A stretch of 64,000 nt of DNA from Algoriphagus terrigena DSM 22685 (GCF_000429445.1 NZ_AUBW01000024.1:25580-89579), one strand, 5' to 3'; shown: positions 1 through 8,937, counted from the stretch's first letter. Notes: generated by a model from the letters alone, not told the origin. A program made the numbers and translations.

Positions 1-2
1 AA

Positions 3-317
3 GACTCGACTACCGAGGAGAGCATAGAAGCTCAAAATGAGATAAGCGGGGAATTGCATGAAGACGACACGTCGATGGTCAAGCGAGACGGGACTCTCCT
101 GGATGGCGCGGTCGAACAGATGGATTCCGTACCCCTTCCTTCCCCTGTAATCAACGTGATCGAAGCAGACCCTGCGCTCTCGACAGCATCCATCGTCAGC
201 ACGAGAAAGTTCGTCGAAAACAACCAAAACTACTTTGAAGTGACTTTCTCGGCACCAAATAAAGAAACCAAAACCGTGGTCTTTGACGAAAACGGCAAGA
301 TAAAATCAGAGGATTGA
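3..317 (+). CDS. C-terminal part of a PepSY-like hypothetical protein (cut by window edge)
   Basis: The frame is open from the first complete codon of the window to a TGA at 315-317, so the gene starts upstream of the window. The visible part is about 104 residues: a serine/acid-rich N-terminal stretch (DSTTEESIEAQNE), a linker, and a C-terminal segment with the pattern 'NYFEVTF...KTVVFDENGKI'. That pattern resembles the strand-turn repeat of PepSY-like (DUF2874) periplasmic proteins of Bacteroidota. A TTG at 54 could start a shorter protein, but it has no clear ribosome binding site and the acidic upstream sequence reads as continuous protein. Its role is not known; the family assignment is inferred from the tail only. 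Confidence 0.55.
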   Translation, partial: DSTTEESIEAQNEISGELHEDDTSMVKRDGTLLDGAVEQMDSVPLPSPVINVIEADPALSTASIVSTRKFVENNQNYFEVTFSAPNKETKTVVFDENGKIKSED

Positions 318-329
318 TCCTCATGAAAC

Positions 330-480
330 AAATGATGATGCCTCCAGCGACCGGCAGTGGAACCCAGTTTTACTTTCACATAGTGGCTGATATACAAGTC
401 ACGCCTAGACAGTAGACCCAAGATAAATCCCGGACTAGCGGGATGTAGGAAACCACAGCTGCGAGGAGGCGCCATCATTT
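330..480. ncRNA. Candidate structured RNA, long interrupted hairpin (6S-RNA-like shape)
   Basis: No gene fits the 188-bp gap between the flanking genes. Its ends pair: 330-345 (AAATGATGATGCCTCC) is complementary to 465-480 except for a two-base internal loop. Further pairings follow inward: GCAG 354-357 with CTGC 459-462, TGG 358-360 with CCA 453-455, and an internal hairpin 427-432/439-444 (ATCCCG/CGGGAT). A long rod closed at its ends with an open centre is the general shape of 6S RNA, but I do not recognise a diagnostic 6S sequence. The strand is uncertain; a T-rich run follows on the plus side (482-495). It could also be the leader of the DUF421 gene at 506. Confidence 0.35.
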
Positions 481-505
481 CAAGATTGATTTTTAAAGAT
501 CTGCT

Positions 506-1213
506 ATGGAACAGGCTCCGGAATTCGAGCTTTTTGATTTGAAACGCTTACTGATCGGCGGCGAAATCCCGTATTCTTTTTTGCTGGAAGTGCTGCTGCG
601 ATCGGCGGTCATGTTTTTGATGGTGCTGATCATCCTCCGGATTTCCGGCAAACGAGGCATCAAACAACTGTCAGTCTTTGAACTTGCCATCTTTATCTCT
701 TTGGGATCGGCGGTGGGCGACCCGATGTTTTATCAGGAGGTCGGTTTACTTCCAGCCACTGTGGTGCTTATCGTGGTAATCAGCCTATACAAAGGCATCA
801 CCTTTCTCACAGGAAGATTTGAAAAAATAGAGGAGTACGTAGAAGGCAAGCCTGTCAAACTGGTCGAAGACGGCAAAATAATCTACGAAGCGTTTCGAAA
901 AGAGGCTTTGGGCTATGATGAGTTGTTTGCACAGCTACGTCAGCACAGCGTGTCCCACCTCGGACAGGTAAGAGGCGCCTATTTGGAGACTTCTGGGGAG
1001 CTGAGCGTCTTCTATTTTCCCGATGACCAAGTCATTCCCGGCCTGCCTATTTTACCAAGGGTCTATGATTACCCGGCGACGGAGTTTTACCAAGACAAAG
1101 ATTACGCCTGTACACATTGCGGACATACGCAGAATCCCGTGAAAGAAGACACGTGCGCTGTATGTGAAGAAAAGGAATGGCTGGAAACGGATCAGGCGGT
1201 GAGAGTGCATTAG
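506..1213 (+). CDS. DUF421 (YetF-type) membrane protein with zinc-ribbon tail
   Basis: This is a 235-residue protein. Residues about 25-115 form three hydrophobic segments, the second beginning after 'RISGKRGIKQLSVFELAIF', which is the characteristic core of the DUF421/YetF family. A soluble domain follows (about 130-200) with the family pattern 'EALGYDELFAQLRQ'. The last 40 residues hold CTHC and CAVC pairs that look like a small zinc ribbon, an addition seen in some Bacteroidota members. The biochemical role of DUF421 proteins is not established; in Bacillus, YetF homologues are linked to spore or membrane functions. The next gene starts 29 nt downstream and may be co-transcribed. Confidence 0.85.
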   Translation: MEQAPEFELFDLKRLLIGGEIPYSFLLEVLLRSAVMFLMVLIILRISGKRGIKQLSVFELAIFISLGSAVGDPMFYQEVGLLPATVVLIVVISLYKGITFLTGRFEKIEEYVEGKPVKLVEDGKIIYEAFRKEALGYDELFAQLRQHSVSHLGQVRGAYLETSGELSVFYFPDDQVIPGLPILPRVYDYPATEFYQDKDYACTHCGHTQNPVKEDTCAVCEEKEWLETDQAVRVH

Positions 1214-1242
1214 TTCCACCCAAAACGAAAGAAACGTCCTCC

Positions 1243-2547
1243 ATGAAAAACTTCAATTCTATAGGTATAACGGCTCTTTTGCTTTGCATCCTCCTCGCCT
1301 CCTGCAACAACCAATCGCTGCGGATCTTCAAATCAAGCTCCGCTCGAACCCAATATTTGCACACACTCAAAACCTCCGGAATTGCCGACACCAAGATCGG
1401 TACAGAATGGCAAAACAGCGCCTCAAAAGCCGTCTTAAACGCTGCTGTATTAGAAATCCCCGTCGCGATCCAGGGGAATTTTTTGGCAAAAAGTATCGAG
1501 GCCAACGCTTGGAAGATCCAACTCGATCAGGGTGCTTCTGTCAACATTTGGGTAGATTGGCAGGCGCGGGACAGCAGCGAACTGATCGTCGACCTACTGG
1601 CCGGGCCAGATTGGAAGGAGCTCGAGTCCTTTGCTGCGCGGGAAGACTCTGTGACCTTTGAAGCGGATAAGGCAGGTAACTACATCCTGCGAATTCAGCC
1701 CGAATTGCTCGGAGAGGGGAATTTTCAAGTTCGGGTCCAGGGAACGGCTACCTATGCAGTGTTTCCGGTTCAGGGCAGAAACAGCCGCGCAATCCAGAGT
1801 ATATGGGGCGATGTCCGTGATGGCGGGCGGCGGTCGCATGAAGGCGTGGACATTTTCGCTCCCCGTGGCACCCCTGTGTTGGCTCCGGTAGCGGGCGTGG
1901 TCACCTCAGTCAGGGACCAAGGACTTGGGGGAAAACAGGTTTGGGTGCGCGACGGTGAACGCAATTGGCATCTCTACTTTGCACATCTGGACAGCCAGCT
2001 CGTCAGCAGCCTCCAACGTGTAGCACCCGGGGATACCCTAGGGCTGGTCGGCAATACGGGCAACGCGAGAACTACCGCTCCACATCTGCATTTCGGCATC
2101 TATCAAAACGGCGCAATCAATCCTTTTCCCGCAATCGAAAACGATTTTGACACTGCCCCTGAGCTTACTCCGCGGGAACTAGACCGGGTCATGACAGTGA
2201 CGGCACCCAAAGCTAATCTCAGAGGCGCACCGTCCACCCGCGCTGACGTTGTCACGCAGCTCACTGACCAGACACCTGTTTTCATACTTGCCGCTACCCG
2301 CGACTGGTATCAAATCCACACTGCTGACGGACTGAGAGGATTTCTTTCGATGAGTCTAGTGGGTGAGGCTGACTCCGCTTCGCTGCCAAAGTCAGAGGCG
2401 GTTGCGCTAACGAATCTCGATCCACTGACTCAGGATGCATTGCTCGTTCAGTTGGATGAATTTGTCAAGATTGGATCAATCCGCGGCTATGACCTGATCC
2501 GGGACGCGGACGAAAATATCCTTTACCTTCCCACGGAGGGCAACTAA
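1243..2547 (+). CDS. M23-family metallopeptidase lipoprotein with SH3-like domain
   Basis: The ATG at 1243 was chosen because it begins a lipoprotein signal (MKNFNSIGITALLL..., lipobox LLASC with Cys21); an in-frame ATG at 1177 would put it inside the upstream gene. The 434-residue protein has a beta-rich N-terminal region, then an M23 peptidase domain (about 190-290) with 'HEGVDIFAP' and 'HLHFG' supplying the zinc ligands H, D and H. An SH3-like domain follows (about 320-385, 'ANLRGAPSTRADVV'). M23 enzymes with these motifs cut peptide cross-links in peptidoglycan, so it probably remodels the wall as an outer- or inner-membrane-anchored lipoprotein. The key metal ligands are present, so activity is expected rather than a degenerate activator role. 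Confidence 0.9.
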   Translation: MKNFNSIGITALLLCILLASCNNQSLRIFKSSSARTQYLHTLKTSGIADTKIGTEWQNSASKAVLNAAVLEIPVAIQGNFLAKSIEANAWKIQLDQGASVNIWVDWQARDSSELIVDLLAGPDWKELESFAAREDSVTFEADKAGNYILRIQPELLGEGNFQVRVQGTATYAVFPVQGRNSRAIQSIWGDVRDGGRRSHEGVDIFAPRGTPVLAPVAGVVTSVRDQGLGGKQVWVRDGERNWHLYFAHLDSQLVSSLQRVAPGDTLGLVGNTGNARTTAPHLHFGIYQNGAINPFPAIENDFDTAPELTPRELDRVMTVTAPKANLRGAPSTRADVVTQLTDQTPVFILAATRDWYQIHTADGLRGFLSMSLVGEADSASLPKSEAVALTNLDPLTQDALLVQLDEFVKIGSIRGYDLIRDADENILYLPTEGN

Positions 2548-2754
2548 TTTGCTCCAGCATCCTACCCAAGATGGGTATTTCCATCCTCAGCAGCAAAACC
2601 CGAACGCGGGATCGATTCAGCTATTTTTCTAATATTCTCTCCAAAAAAAACACCCTCCGGGGTCCCAAACTGGTTTTGGATTCTCGCCCAGACAGGATCA
2701 ACGACAAGGGCATTCCGATTGCTTTTCTTTTCAGGTAACCAAATCAAAGAAATC

Positions 2755-3048
2755 ATGGAAACGAATCAACCAAATAACCCCCGCGACATCAACAAAAAGT
2801 CCACTGAAGAACTCGTCCGTGAATCGCGGGTAACCAAAGAGGATCTGGAAGCGCTTGGGCCAAAAGACGACAACCTCCGGGATGACGGTGGCGACGATGA
2901 GCAACTTCTGGAGAGAACCAGACGAGCCGATTTCTCGGGCGATGAACTGGATGTCCCCGGCAGCGAACTCGACGATGAGCAGGAACGCATTGGCGCAGAA
3001 GACGAAGAAAACAACTCGTATAGCAACGCGGACGAGGAGGAGGATTAG
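2755..3048 (+). CDS. Small highly acidic hypothetical protein
   Basis: This is a 97-residue protein starting METNQPNNPRDIN, chosen over the ATG at 2719 because the hydrophobic N-terminal extension there does not fit the rest. It is dominated by Asp, Glu, Asn and Arg, has no signal peptide or membrane segment, and ends in a DEEED run. Its composition suggests an intrinsically disordered cytoplasmic protein. I do not recognise the family with certainty. A strong hairpin terminator at 3121-3161 closes the transcription unit. Confidence 0.65.
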   Translation: METNQPNNPRDINKKSTEELVRESRVTKEDLEALGPKDDNLRDDGGDDEQLLERTRRADFSGDELDVPGSELDDEQERIGAEDEENNSYSNADEEED

Positions 3049-3120
3049 GAACCGAGACAAGGCGGCAGGTCATTCCGAGTAGATATGCGCCTTGCAAACG
3101 ACAGATTGAACTGACGTCAA

Positions 3121-3161
3121 AAACAAAGAACCCCCGGGGAAATGCCGGGGGTTCTTTGTTT
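3121..3161. terminator. Bidirectional intrinsic terminator
   Basis: There is a perfect 17-bp stem: 3121-3137 (AAACAAAGAACCCCCGG) pairs with 3145-3161 across a 7-nt loop. The A-rich left end and T-rich right end give a U-tract on both strands. It lies between convergent genes ending at 3048 (+) and 3180 (-). Confidence 0.9.
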
Positions 3162-3179
3162 TGCAAGCGATATAGTTGC

Positions 3180-3404
3180 CTACAAAATATCCTCGCGAAA
3201 ACTGCTCGCGCGTAGCTTACTGCCGCTCCTCAATACCAAATATCCTCCAGCGACCCCCAGCGCCACTCTGAGCGCCACGTTGTTTTTTAGCACGGCCAGT
3301 GACAAGACATACGAACCGGCCATTAAGGACGTAATACCTTCTGCAAAATGGGTGATTCGGGCCAACCCATGCGCAACTTCATGTTTATCAATATCATGTT
3401 TCAT
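3180..3404 (-). CDS. Small putative membrane protein
   Basis: This is a 74-residue protein starting MKHDIDKHEVAHGLARI. Two hydrophobic stretches (about residues 22-40 and 44-60, the latter 'ALRVALGVAGGYLVLRSG') suggest two short membrane segments in a DUF2892-like arrangement. It lies alone between the bidirectional terminator and the hydrolase gene. Codon use and the convergent terminator support a real gene, but the function is unknown. Confidence 0.6.
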   Translation of the reverse strand: MKHDIDKHEVAHGLARITHFAEGITSLMAGSYVLSLAVLKNNVALRVALGVAGGYLVLRSGSKLRASSFREDIL

Positions 3405-3537
3405 AGCTTATTTGTTTTAAGTCAGTATTCCAATGAATGTCAATCCCGCGGGATGTTAAAAACACCTCCGGGAATTTTGGTCCCCAGAGGCATTTGGTCA
3501 CTAAGGTGGTGGTAGTGATGGTTCGAGTTCGAGGTTC

Positions 3538-4401
3538 TTAAAACCAGCTTCTTTCCTGCACTCTGTTTTCTTCTTCCATGTCGGTGACTTTGGCCAAAAA
3601 GTCCTTCAGATGTTGGTTGAATATCTCTGGCTGCTCCAAGTTGGAGACGTGGCCAGCCTTGTCAATCACCCGAAAGTATGAGTTCTCCGTGGCCCGATGC
3701 ATAAATTCTGACTGCGCCAGCGGAGTCACCTGATCTTCCCTACCACAGATGATCAAGGTCGGCACCGGGATATCGGACAGGCTCGAGCAGGTTTCGGTAC
3801 GGGCGGAAAGTGCCCTCAGCCCTTCTGCTATGATATGGGTGGAGTTGGCATCCACGACTTTTTTCAGCTCCTCAACCACTTCCTTCTTCTGCGTCAAGGA
3901 ATCTTCGTAGAAGACTTTTCTGATGAATTTCTCATTGAACTTCGCCGGCCCATTTTCTTCGATGTCATTGATCTCAAGCAATCTTCCCTCCTTCACATCT
4001 TTGGGATCGCTGATGCATTGCGTATCACACAGAATCAGCGCTTCCACGAGTTCGGGGTATTTTTTCTGGAAATTAAGTGCAATGTATCCGCCCATCGACA
4101 GCCCGCAGATGATCGCCTTCTTGATGCCGAGCGCGTTCATGAAACGGGCCAAGTCGATCGAAAACAAGTCAATACTGAATGAAGTGACCTCATCTCTTGA
4201 TTTGCCAAATCCCCGGATATCGCAGGCGATTACCCGGTATGAGGGCGCTAAGGCTTCGAGCTGCTCCTGCCACATGGACTTGTCAAAGGGAAAGCCGTGC
4301 AAAAAGATAATCGGCAGATCGCCCTCGCCCAGATCGTCATAGGATAGATTGAAGTAATTGATAGGGATAGACAGGTCACGCCCTTGGGTTACAGTTTTCA
4401 T
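3538..4401 (-). CDS. Alpha/beta-fold hydrolase
   Basis: This 287-residue protein has the full alpha/beta hydrolase signature: the oxyanion-loop motif 'FLHGFPFD' near residue 33, the nucleophile elbow 'GLSMGGY' (Ser about 104), an acid in 'GREDQVTP' near 220, and the catalytic His in 'DKAGHVSNLEQP' near 248. A lid region lies between. It resembles 3-oxoadipate enol-lactonase or esterase-type members, but the substrate cannot be read from sequence. There is no signal peptide, so it is cytoplasmic. The gene stands alone with about 530 bp of non-coding DNA upstream. Confidence 0.88.
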   Translation of the reverse strand: MKTVTQGRDLSIPINYFNLSYDDLGEGDLPIIFLHGFPFDKSMWQEQLEALAPSYRVIACDIRGFGKSRDEVTSFSIDLFSIDLARFMNALGIKKAIICGLSMGGYIALNFQKKYPELVEALILCDTQCISDPKDVKEGRLLEINDIEENGPAKFNEKFIRKVFYEDSLTQKKEVVEELKKVVDANSTHIIAEGLRALSARTETCSSLSDIPVPTLIICGREDQVTPLAQSEFMHRATENSYFRVIDKAGHVSNLEQPEIFNQHLKDFLAKVTDMEEENRVQERSWF

Positions 4402-4929
4402 AGCTAATCGTTTTTATAGTTAGGTAGTAGTTAGTGTCCTTGGACGGTGTATGCCGGTTTTCGCCGAATTGCTGACAAAAGCACTCCATGATTTGAAAGT
4501 CATTGCATCGATGATTTGGCAGTCTTTCCCTTAGGAGTCATTCAATTGCAGAAACTAAGCCATCGTAGGCCAGCCGCAGTCCATAAAAACCAGCTTTTCA
4601 TCATCCTCTATGGAAAAGTTTGGGCTGAGTGTATTATCCACAAATCCGCCTTCGACGGACGTCATTTCAGAAAAACGCCAAATCAGAGTTTTCTAGGACA
4701 TTTCGACTCCGAACAACGGGACACGCCTCAAAAAAAAATACCTATTTCGACTCGCGTGGGAGAAAAACCCGAGCTCGGATCCGCACTTTTTAATCCAAGT
4801 TACTTTCATGTTTGTGGTGAAAAGCCCGGCCATTCATACTTCTCACTTGTCGATGCTGTGGAAAAAACAACCCAATTTGGCCAATTATTCTCCCCACTTT
4901 TTCTTTCCATTCTCTTCCCAGAGCCCAAA
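4402..4929. other. Gene-free interval upstream of the hydrolase
   Basis: I see no convincing gene here. An open plus-strand frame beginning at 4516 runs on antisense through the porin gene and has no family features. The interval presumably holds the hydrolase promoter and the porin 3' region; a weak imperfect hairpin lies near 4590-4640. No other structure was found. Confidence 0.5.
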
Positions 4930-6126
4930 TCAAAAATTCAACTGCGCTTGTATCCGCAACAGACTTCCCTCCTGCCTGTTGTGTTGCAACTGGAAATCCT
5001 CGTAGCGGCGATTCGAAAACGTGTACATCGCCACCAGCTCAAAAGCCTTGATGGGCTGCCATTCCACACCAAGCTCCAGCTCTTTCACGGTGTAGCTGCG
5101 TGCATCCAACTCATGTTTTTTGCCTCCGTCATAATACTGCAGACGGGAAAACGGAATGAAATCCCCGGCGATGTAGGAGAATGTCACATAGCCGCCGTTC
5201 AGATTTTGCACCTCGATTTTCTGGGTTTCATGACTAAACTCCGGCCCTTGCCCCACCATGTATTCTGCCTGAATCCCGAAAGGTTTGGGATAGAGCACAA
5301 ACGACACCGCCGCACGCTGATCCAAGTATTCATGTCCCAAATCCGAGGCGAGTTCAGGGCTGATTTTATCCACGACATACTTGCCGCGATAGGCCTGGAC
5401 GCCCGGCTCGATCACCTGACTGCCCACCGCTATTGGCAGCGAAAACCGCGTCACCACGTGGAATTCACCGTTTTTATCCGGATGATTGGCCGTCTGCCCG
5501 TTGTAAAAACCCAATGCAAAGACCCCAAAATCGCCGGAGTGCTTCATCCCGTCCCGCTTGAGCTCGTTCATGAGGTTTCGTTTTTCCTTGTTTGCCCAAT
5601 AGAAAAACACGCCTAAGTCCCGCTCATCTTTCAGGCCACTATTCAATGCATCGTCCCGGTCCAGCGGTAGACGCTGGCTGCTGGACTGCAGATTTTCATA
5701 ACCAAAAGGCACCTTGCTTTGTCCGATTCTCAGGCGAAATTCATTGTCCCGATCCAACCCCAGGTCAAAGTATGCATCCTTCAAGCGGCCCACGTGATGC
5801 GACTCCCCTACCGACTTTGAGAAATCCGGCTGGAAATAGAAAAACACGCGTGGATGAATCTGCCCATAGATCTTGAAGCGAAGCCGTCTCAGCGAAAGTG
5901 AATTCTCCTCACCTCCCCAAGACTCATCGCATTGCGCACATCCTAGATTTGGATTGGTCTGAAGGAGACCGTTGTAGCGAACCTGCATGTACCCGCCAAG
6001 ATGGATCTTGTCAAACCAGCCCTTGGAGGGCTTTTCTTCGGGTTTTTGGTCCTGTTGCGCTTGCGTAAAAGAGACGGAAAACAACAGCAGCAATACGAGT
6101 AGTCTTAGGCTTTTGAGAGTATTCAT
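4930..6126 (-). CDS. Phosphate-selective porin O/P-family outer-membrane protein
   Basis: This 398-residue protein has a Sec signal (MNTLKSLRLLVLLLLF...TQAQ) and a 16-strand-type porin body. Features of the OprO/OprP family include 'LSLRRLRFKIYGQIHPRVFF', 'RIGQSKVPFGYENL' and the C-terminal 'LRIQAQLNF', whose last aromatic residue is the usual BAM recognition signal. OprO/P channels pass phosphate or polyphosphate in Pseudomonas; in Bacteroidota the substrate varies. A CAQC pair near residue 63 is unusual for a porin and could form a disulphide. The gene lies 40 nt downstream of the PepSY-like gene on the same strand. Confidence 0.88.
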   Translation of the reverse strand: MNTLKSLRLLVLLLLFSVSFTQAQQDQKPEEKPSKGWFDKIHLGGYMQVRYNGLLQTNPNLGCAQCDESWGGEENSLSLRRLRFKIYGQIHPRVFFYFQPDFSKSVGESHHVGRLKDAYFDLGLDRDNEFRLRIGQSKVPFGYENLQSSSQRLPLDRDDALNSGLKDERDLGVFFYWANKEKRNLMNELKRDGMKHSGDFGVFALGFYNGQTANHPDKNGEFHVVTRFSLPIAVGSQVIEPGVQAYRGKYVVDKISPELASDLGHEYLDQRAAVSFVLYPKPFGIQAEYMVGQGPEFSHETQKIEVQNLNGGYVTFSYIAGDFIPFSRLQYYDGGKKHELDARSYTVKELELGVEWQPIKAFELVAMYTFSNRRYEDFQLQHNRQEGSLLRIQAQLNF

Positions 6127-6166
6127 CGGAATCGAGGTGAAGATGGAGAAAAGAGCTTGGCAGAAA

Positions 6167-6613
6167 TCAGTCTCTGGTTTTGTGAAGGACTTCCCCTGTG
6201 TCGGAGAGAATCACCTTCCATTCTTCCGAGAAGTTTTCCAGATCGACTGCGTAGCTGACTTGGCTTCCCTGGGTGATTTTCTCGATCCCGTCGATTCTAA
6301 GACCGGGGAAGTCTGTGCTTATCTTAGCTGTCACAGCTTTGGGAAGGTCTCCTTTGCTGATCTCCTCCTCGTGTCGGAGCTTGTTGCCAGCGGCATCGTA
6401 CCAGACCTCGTGATCGGTAGACCAGCCAATTTCAAATTCTACCCGATAGTTTTGCCCGTCGATCTCCCACTCGATGTCGGAGGCTTTTGGGAATTCTTTG
6501 GAGAAACTGTTTGCTATCACCGAAGGCACTTGGCTCGGAAGAATATCCTGACCAAAGACAGCCGTTGCCGTGAGCAAAAGAGTTGTTGCGAAAGATGCGA
6601 TGTACTTTTTCAT
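6167..6613 (-). CDS. PepSY-like periplasmic protein (DUF2874 type)
   Basis: This 148-residue protein has a Sec signal peptide (MKKYIASFATTLLLTATAVFGQ) followed by two copies of the PepSY-like unit. The first is around 'YRVEFEIGWSTDHEVWYDAAG' (partial) and the second around 'SYAVDLENFSEEWKVILSDTG'. Such proteins are periplasmic and often lie beside two-component systems in Bacteroidota, where a sensory or modulating role is suspected. Here the histidine kinase and response regulator genes lie just upstream on the same strand, and a 22-bp element 42 nt before this start is repeated before the response regulator gene. I infer that it belongs to that regulon. Confidence 0.82.
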   Translation of the reverse strand: MKKYIASFATTLLLTATAVFGQDILPSQVPSVIANSFSKEFPKASDIEWEIDGQNYRVEFEIGWSTDHEVWYDAAGNKLRHEEEISKGDLPKAVTAKISTDFPGLRIDGIEKITQGSQVSYAVDLENFSEEWKVILSDTGEVLHKTRD

Positions 6614-6974
6614 AGAGATCTGGTTTTATAAGATTTGTCTCAAAGAAAAAGGGGGAATCTGGAAACAATTGGGAATCGGCAGGACCGTGAAATTTATTTT
6701 CATACTGTCCGTGGAAAAAGAAAAATTGGTTATTCAACTCATCCAATCGTCGGATGGCTCTAAATATCTACCAATGTGGGATTTGATTTCAAGGCAACAA
6801 AAATACGTCAGCCCGAACCTGCTTCAGAGGTCAGCAGCCGTCATTTATCTTTGTAAATCAAAAATTTTCCGAATCGTAATTGCTGATCGCTGCGATCTGC
6901 TCAACACAAACTACTCATCAGCAATTTGACGACTATTCTTTCGGAGAAAAAACAATAACCCAGTTCTTGATTTC
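6614..6974. other. Gene-free interval with regulatory element
   Basis: This 361-bp gap lies between the histidine kinase stop and the PepSY-like gene start. It contains the 22-bp element at 6656-6677. The rest is AT-rich; no further gene or strong hairpin was seen. Confidence 0.5.
6656..6677 (-). promoter_or_regulatory. Candidate response-regulator binding site upstream of PepSY-like gene
   Basis: The 22-bp sequence here (core GGAAACAATTGGGAATC) occurs again at 8938-8959 with only one base changed. Both copies lie just upstream of minus-strand genes of the same module (42 nt and 20 nt from the start codons). On the coding strand it reads GATTCCCAATTGTTTCCAG. A direct repeat of ATTCCC with 18-nt spacing is also present in this copy. 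An OmpR-family regulator site is the simplest explanation. Confidence 0.55.
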
Positions 6975-8243
6975 TCAATACTGAAAATTCACCTTAAAAC
7001 AATGCTGCCCGTCAAATCTGTACAGGATCTCAAACCCGTAAAGCTTGCAGATCGCCTGCACGATCGCCAGCCCGAGGCCTGTGCTGGAATTGTCGGTTGT
7101 TTCTTTTTGGAACCGGTCAAAAATCCGCGAAGCATCCAGGGCCTTGTCCTTGCCGGTATTGCGGATCTGAATGGAGTTTTTGCCAACCTCCACCCAGACT
7201 TTCCCGCCGGGGATGTTGTGAAAAATAGCGTTCCGAAGCAGGTTGCTGACCAGGATGGAAGCCAAACTCTCATCCATCTGCAAACTGAGATCGGCAGATT
7301 TCTCCACCGAAATCTCCACGCCACGAAAACTGGCGAAATCCTCCAAATCAGCAATCGCCTGATCGATGACATGATTGATCGTGATCGATTTATTCTCAGA
7401 AAACTGTCTGTTTTCGATCTTGGTCAGCAGCAGAAGCGACTTGTTCAGCCGGGTCAGGCGCTGGATGGTCTGTAAAATCTGCCCTACCGTTTCGGCACTT
7501 TCCGATTGCAGACTTTCTCTTTCCAACAGCAGCTCAAGCTTCGCTGTGATGACCGCAAGTGGGGTCTGGAGCTCATGAGACGCATTTTCGGTAAACTTTT
7601 TCTGATTAGAATAGGTCTCACGGGCATTTGAGATCAGCGAATTGACCGCGCTTTCCAGCTCCATGAACTCCTTGGTTTGGCTTTTGACCTCCAGTGCCGG
7701 ACTCTCCTTGTCCAGACGAAAGGTTTTCAAATCTCCCAGCAGGGTATAAAACGGCTTCCAAAGTCGCTGAAGCACCACATTGTTGATCAACACGATGCTG
7801 ACCACCAGGATCAAGTACAGCCAAATGATGGAGTACAGCAGGTCCTCGATCAGGTCATCCTCCTCCACGGTGGAGTTGAACACGGTCAACTGATAGTAGT
7901 CGCCGTCGTGTCTGAAGGCGGTCGTCAGCATGCGCACGGGCTCCAGATCGTTTTCGTTTTGCATGTAGAGCAGCGTATCCGTGAAGTAGTCCCGCATGGA
8001 AAGTGCCTCGTCCGGTGCAATCTGATGAAGGGTATAGTTCCCCTCTTCGTAGTCGGTCTTTTGCAAGATCGTTGAGTCGTCTTCCGTTCGCTTGATGATC
8101 AGTTGCTTGTAGTTTTCCAAGCCGTCATCGATGCTGTCGTGGATCTCGTCGAGCATATTGAAGTAAAAAATCGCCGACCAGACCGTCACAATCAAGAAGA
8201 TCGAGACAGAGAGGTATTTGATGGACTGATTGAGGAGCTTCAC
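6975..8243 (-). CDS. Sensor histidine kinase
   Basis: This 422-residue protein begins with GTG inside the overlap GTGA with the upstream response-regulator stop. Two membrane segments (about 10-29 and 135-157) enclose a periplasmic sensor of about 100 residues. The dimerisation/phosphoacceptor box 'FTENASHELQTPLAVI' carries H223, and the ATPase domain has the N box 'NLLRNAIFHN' and G box 'STGLGLAIV'. It should autophosphorylate and pass the phosphate to the adjacent regulator. The signal is unknown; the neighbouring periplasmic PepSY-like protein is a plausible partner. Confidence 0.93.
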   Translation of the reverse strand: MKLLNQSIKYLSVSIFLIVTVWSAIFYFNMLDEIHDSIDDGLENYKQLIIKRTEDDSTILQKTDYEEGNYTLHQIAPDEALSMRDYFTDTLLYMQNENDLEPVRMLTTAFRHDGDYYQLTVFNSTVEEDDLIEDLLYSIIWLYLILVVSIVLINNVVLQRLWKPFYTLLGDLKTFRLDKESPALEVKSQTKEFMELESAVNSLISNARETYSNQKKFTENASHELQTPLAVITAKLELLLERESLQSESAETVGQILQTIQRLTRLNKSLLLLTKIENRQFSENKSITINHVIDQAIADLEDFASFRGVEISVEKSADLSLQMDESLASILVSNLLRNAIFHNIPGGKVWVEVGKNSIQIRNTGKDKALDASRIFDRFQKETTDNSSTGLGLAIVQAICKLYGFEILYRFDGQHCFKVNFQY

Positions 8244-8917
8244 AGTTCGGTCAGTTTATAGCCCACTCCGTAGATCGACTGGATTTCGATCTCGGCTTTT
8301 GACGATTGCAGTTTTTTGCGGAGGTTTTTGATCTGATAGTAGATGAAGTCAAAATTGTCCGCCTGGTCGATCGCATCGCCCCAGACGTGCTCGGCGAGGG
8401 CATTTTTGGTGATCAGGCGATTCTTGTTGACCAGGAAATAGTTGAGAATATCAAACTCCTTCCGATTCAAGTCCAGCAACTCGCCGTCCACTTTAAACTC
8501 CCGCTCCGTGAGATCCAATGCGGTATTTCCGGTCAGGATCTGATTGGAGCCGTTTAGATTTTTTCTGCGAAAAACAGCCTTGATCCGGGCATTGAGCTCC
8601 GCGATGTGGAATGGCTTCGTCAGGTAGTCATCCGCACCCAGTCCCAGACCGATCAGCTTGTCATCCAGCGAATCTTTTGCGGAGATGATGATCACATTGC
8701 CCTCGACTTTGGTTTTCTTCAGCACTTCCAAGAGCTCCAAGCCACTTCCTCCGGGCAACATGACGTCCAGCAGGATGCAGTCGTATTCGTAGAGGGAGAT
8801 CTTCTCCATCGCGGAGTCAAATTCTGAGGCATGCTCCACCAGATAAAGTTCCTTTTCAAGACTCTTTTGGATTGCATCGGCCAGTTCGGCCTCATCTTCG
8901 ATCAGCAGAATTTTCAT
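8240..8917 (-). CDS. OmpR-family response regulator
   Basis: This 225-residue protein starts MKILLIEDEAELADA; an upstream in-frame ATG (8938) would add a non-conserved leader and overlap the repeated 22-bp element, so it was rejected. The receiver domain has the acidic pair in 'IEDE', the phosphoacceptor D51 in 'LLDVMLPGGSG' and the conserved K101 in 'TKPF'. The C-terminal winged helix ends 'IYGVGYKL', typical of OmpR/PhoB. It overlaps the kinase gene by 4 nt, so the two are translationally coupled. The element 20 nt upstream suggests autoregulation. Confidence 0.93.
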   Translation of the reverse strand: MKILLIEDEAELADAIQKSLEKELYLVEHASEFDSAMEKISLYEYDCILLDVMLPGGSGLELLEVLKKTKVEGNVIIISAKDSLDDKLIGLGLGADDYLTKPFHIAELNARIKAVFRRKNLNGSNQILTGNTALDLTEREFKVDGELLDLNRKEFDILNYFLVNKNRLITKNALAEHVWGDAIDQADNFDFIYYQIKNLRKKLQSSKAEIEIQSIYGVGYKLTEL

Positions 8918-8937
8918 CAGCTCAAAAATAGGGAGCA

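Noticed and set aside
4516..5616. Open plus-strand frame of 366 codons
   Set aside because: It runs antisense to the well-supported porin gene, has no domain features and a composition typical of an antisense shadow.
6570..6929. Plus-strand frame of 119 codons opposite the PepSY-like gene start
   Set aside because: It overlaps a regulatory element and a real gene, and has no recognisable features.
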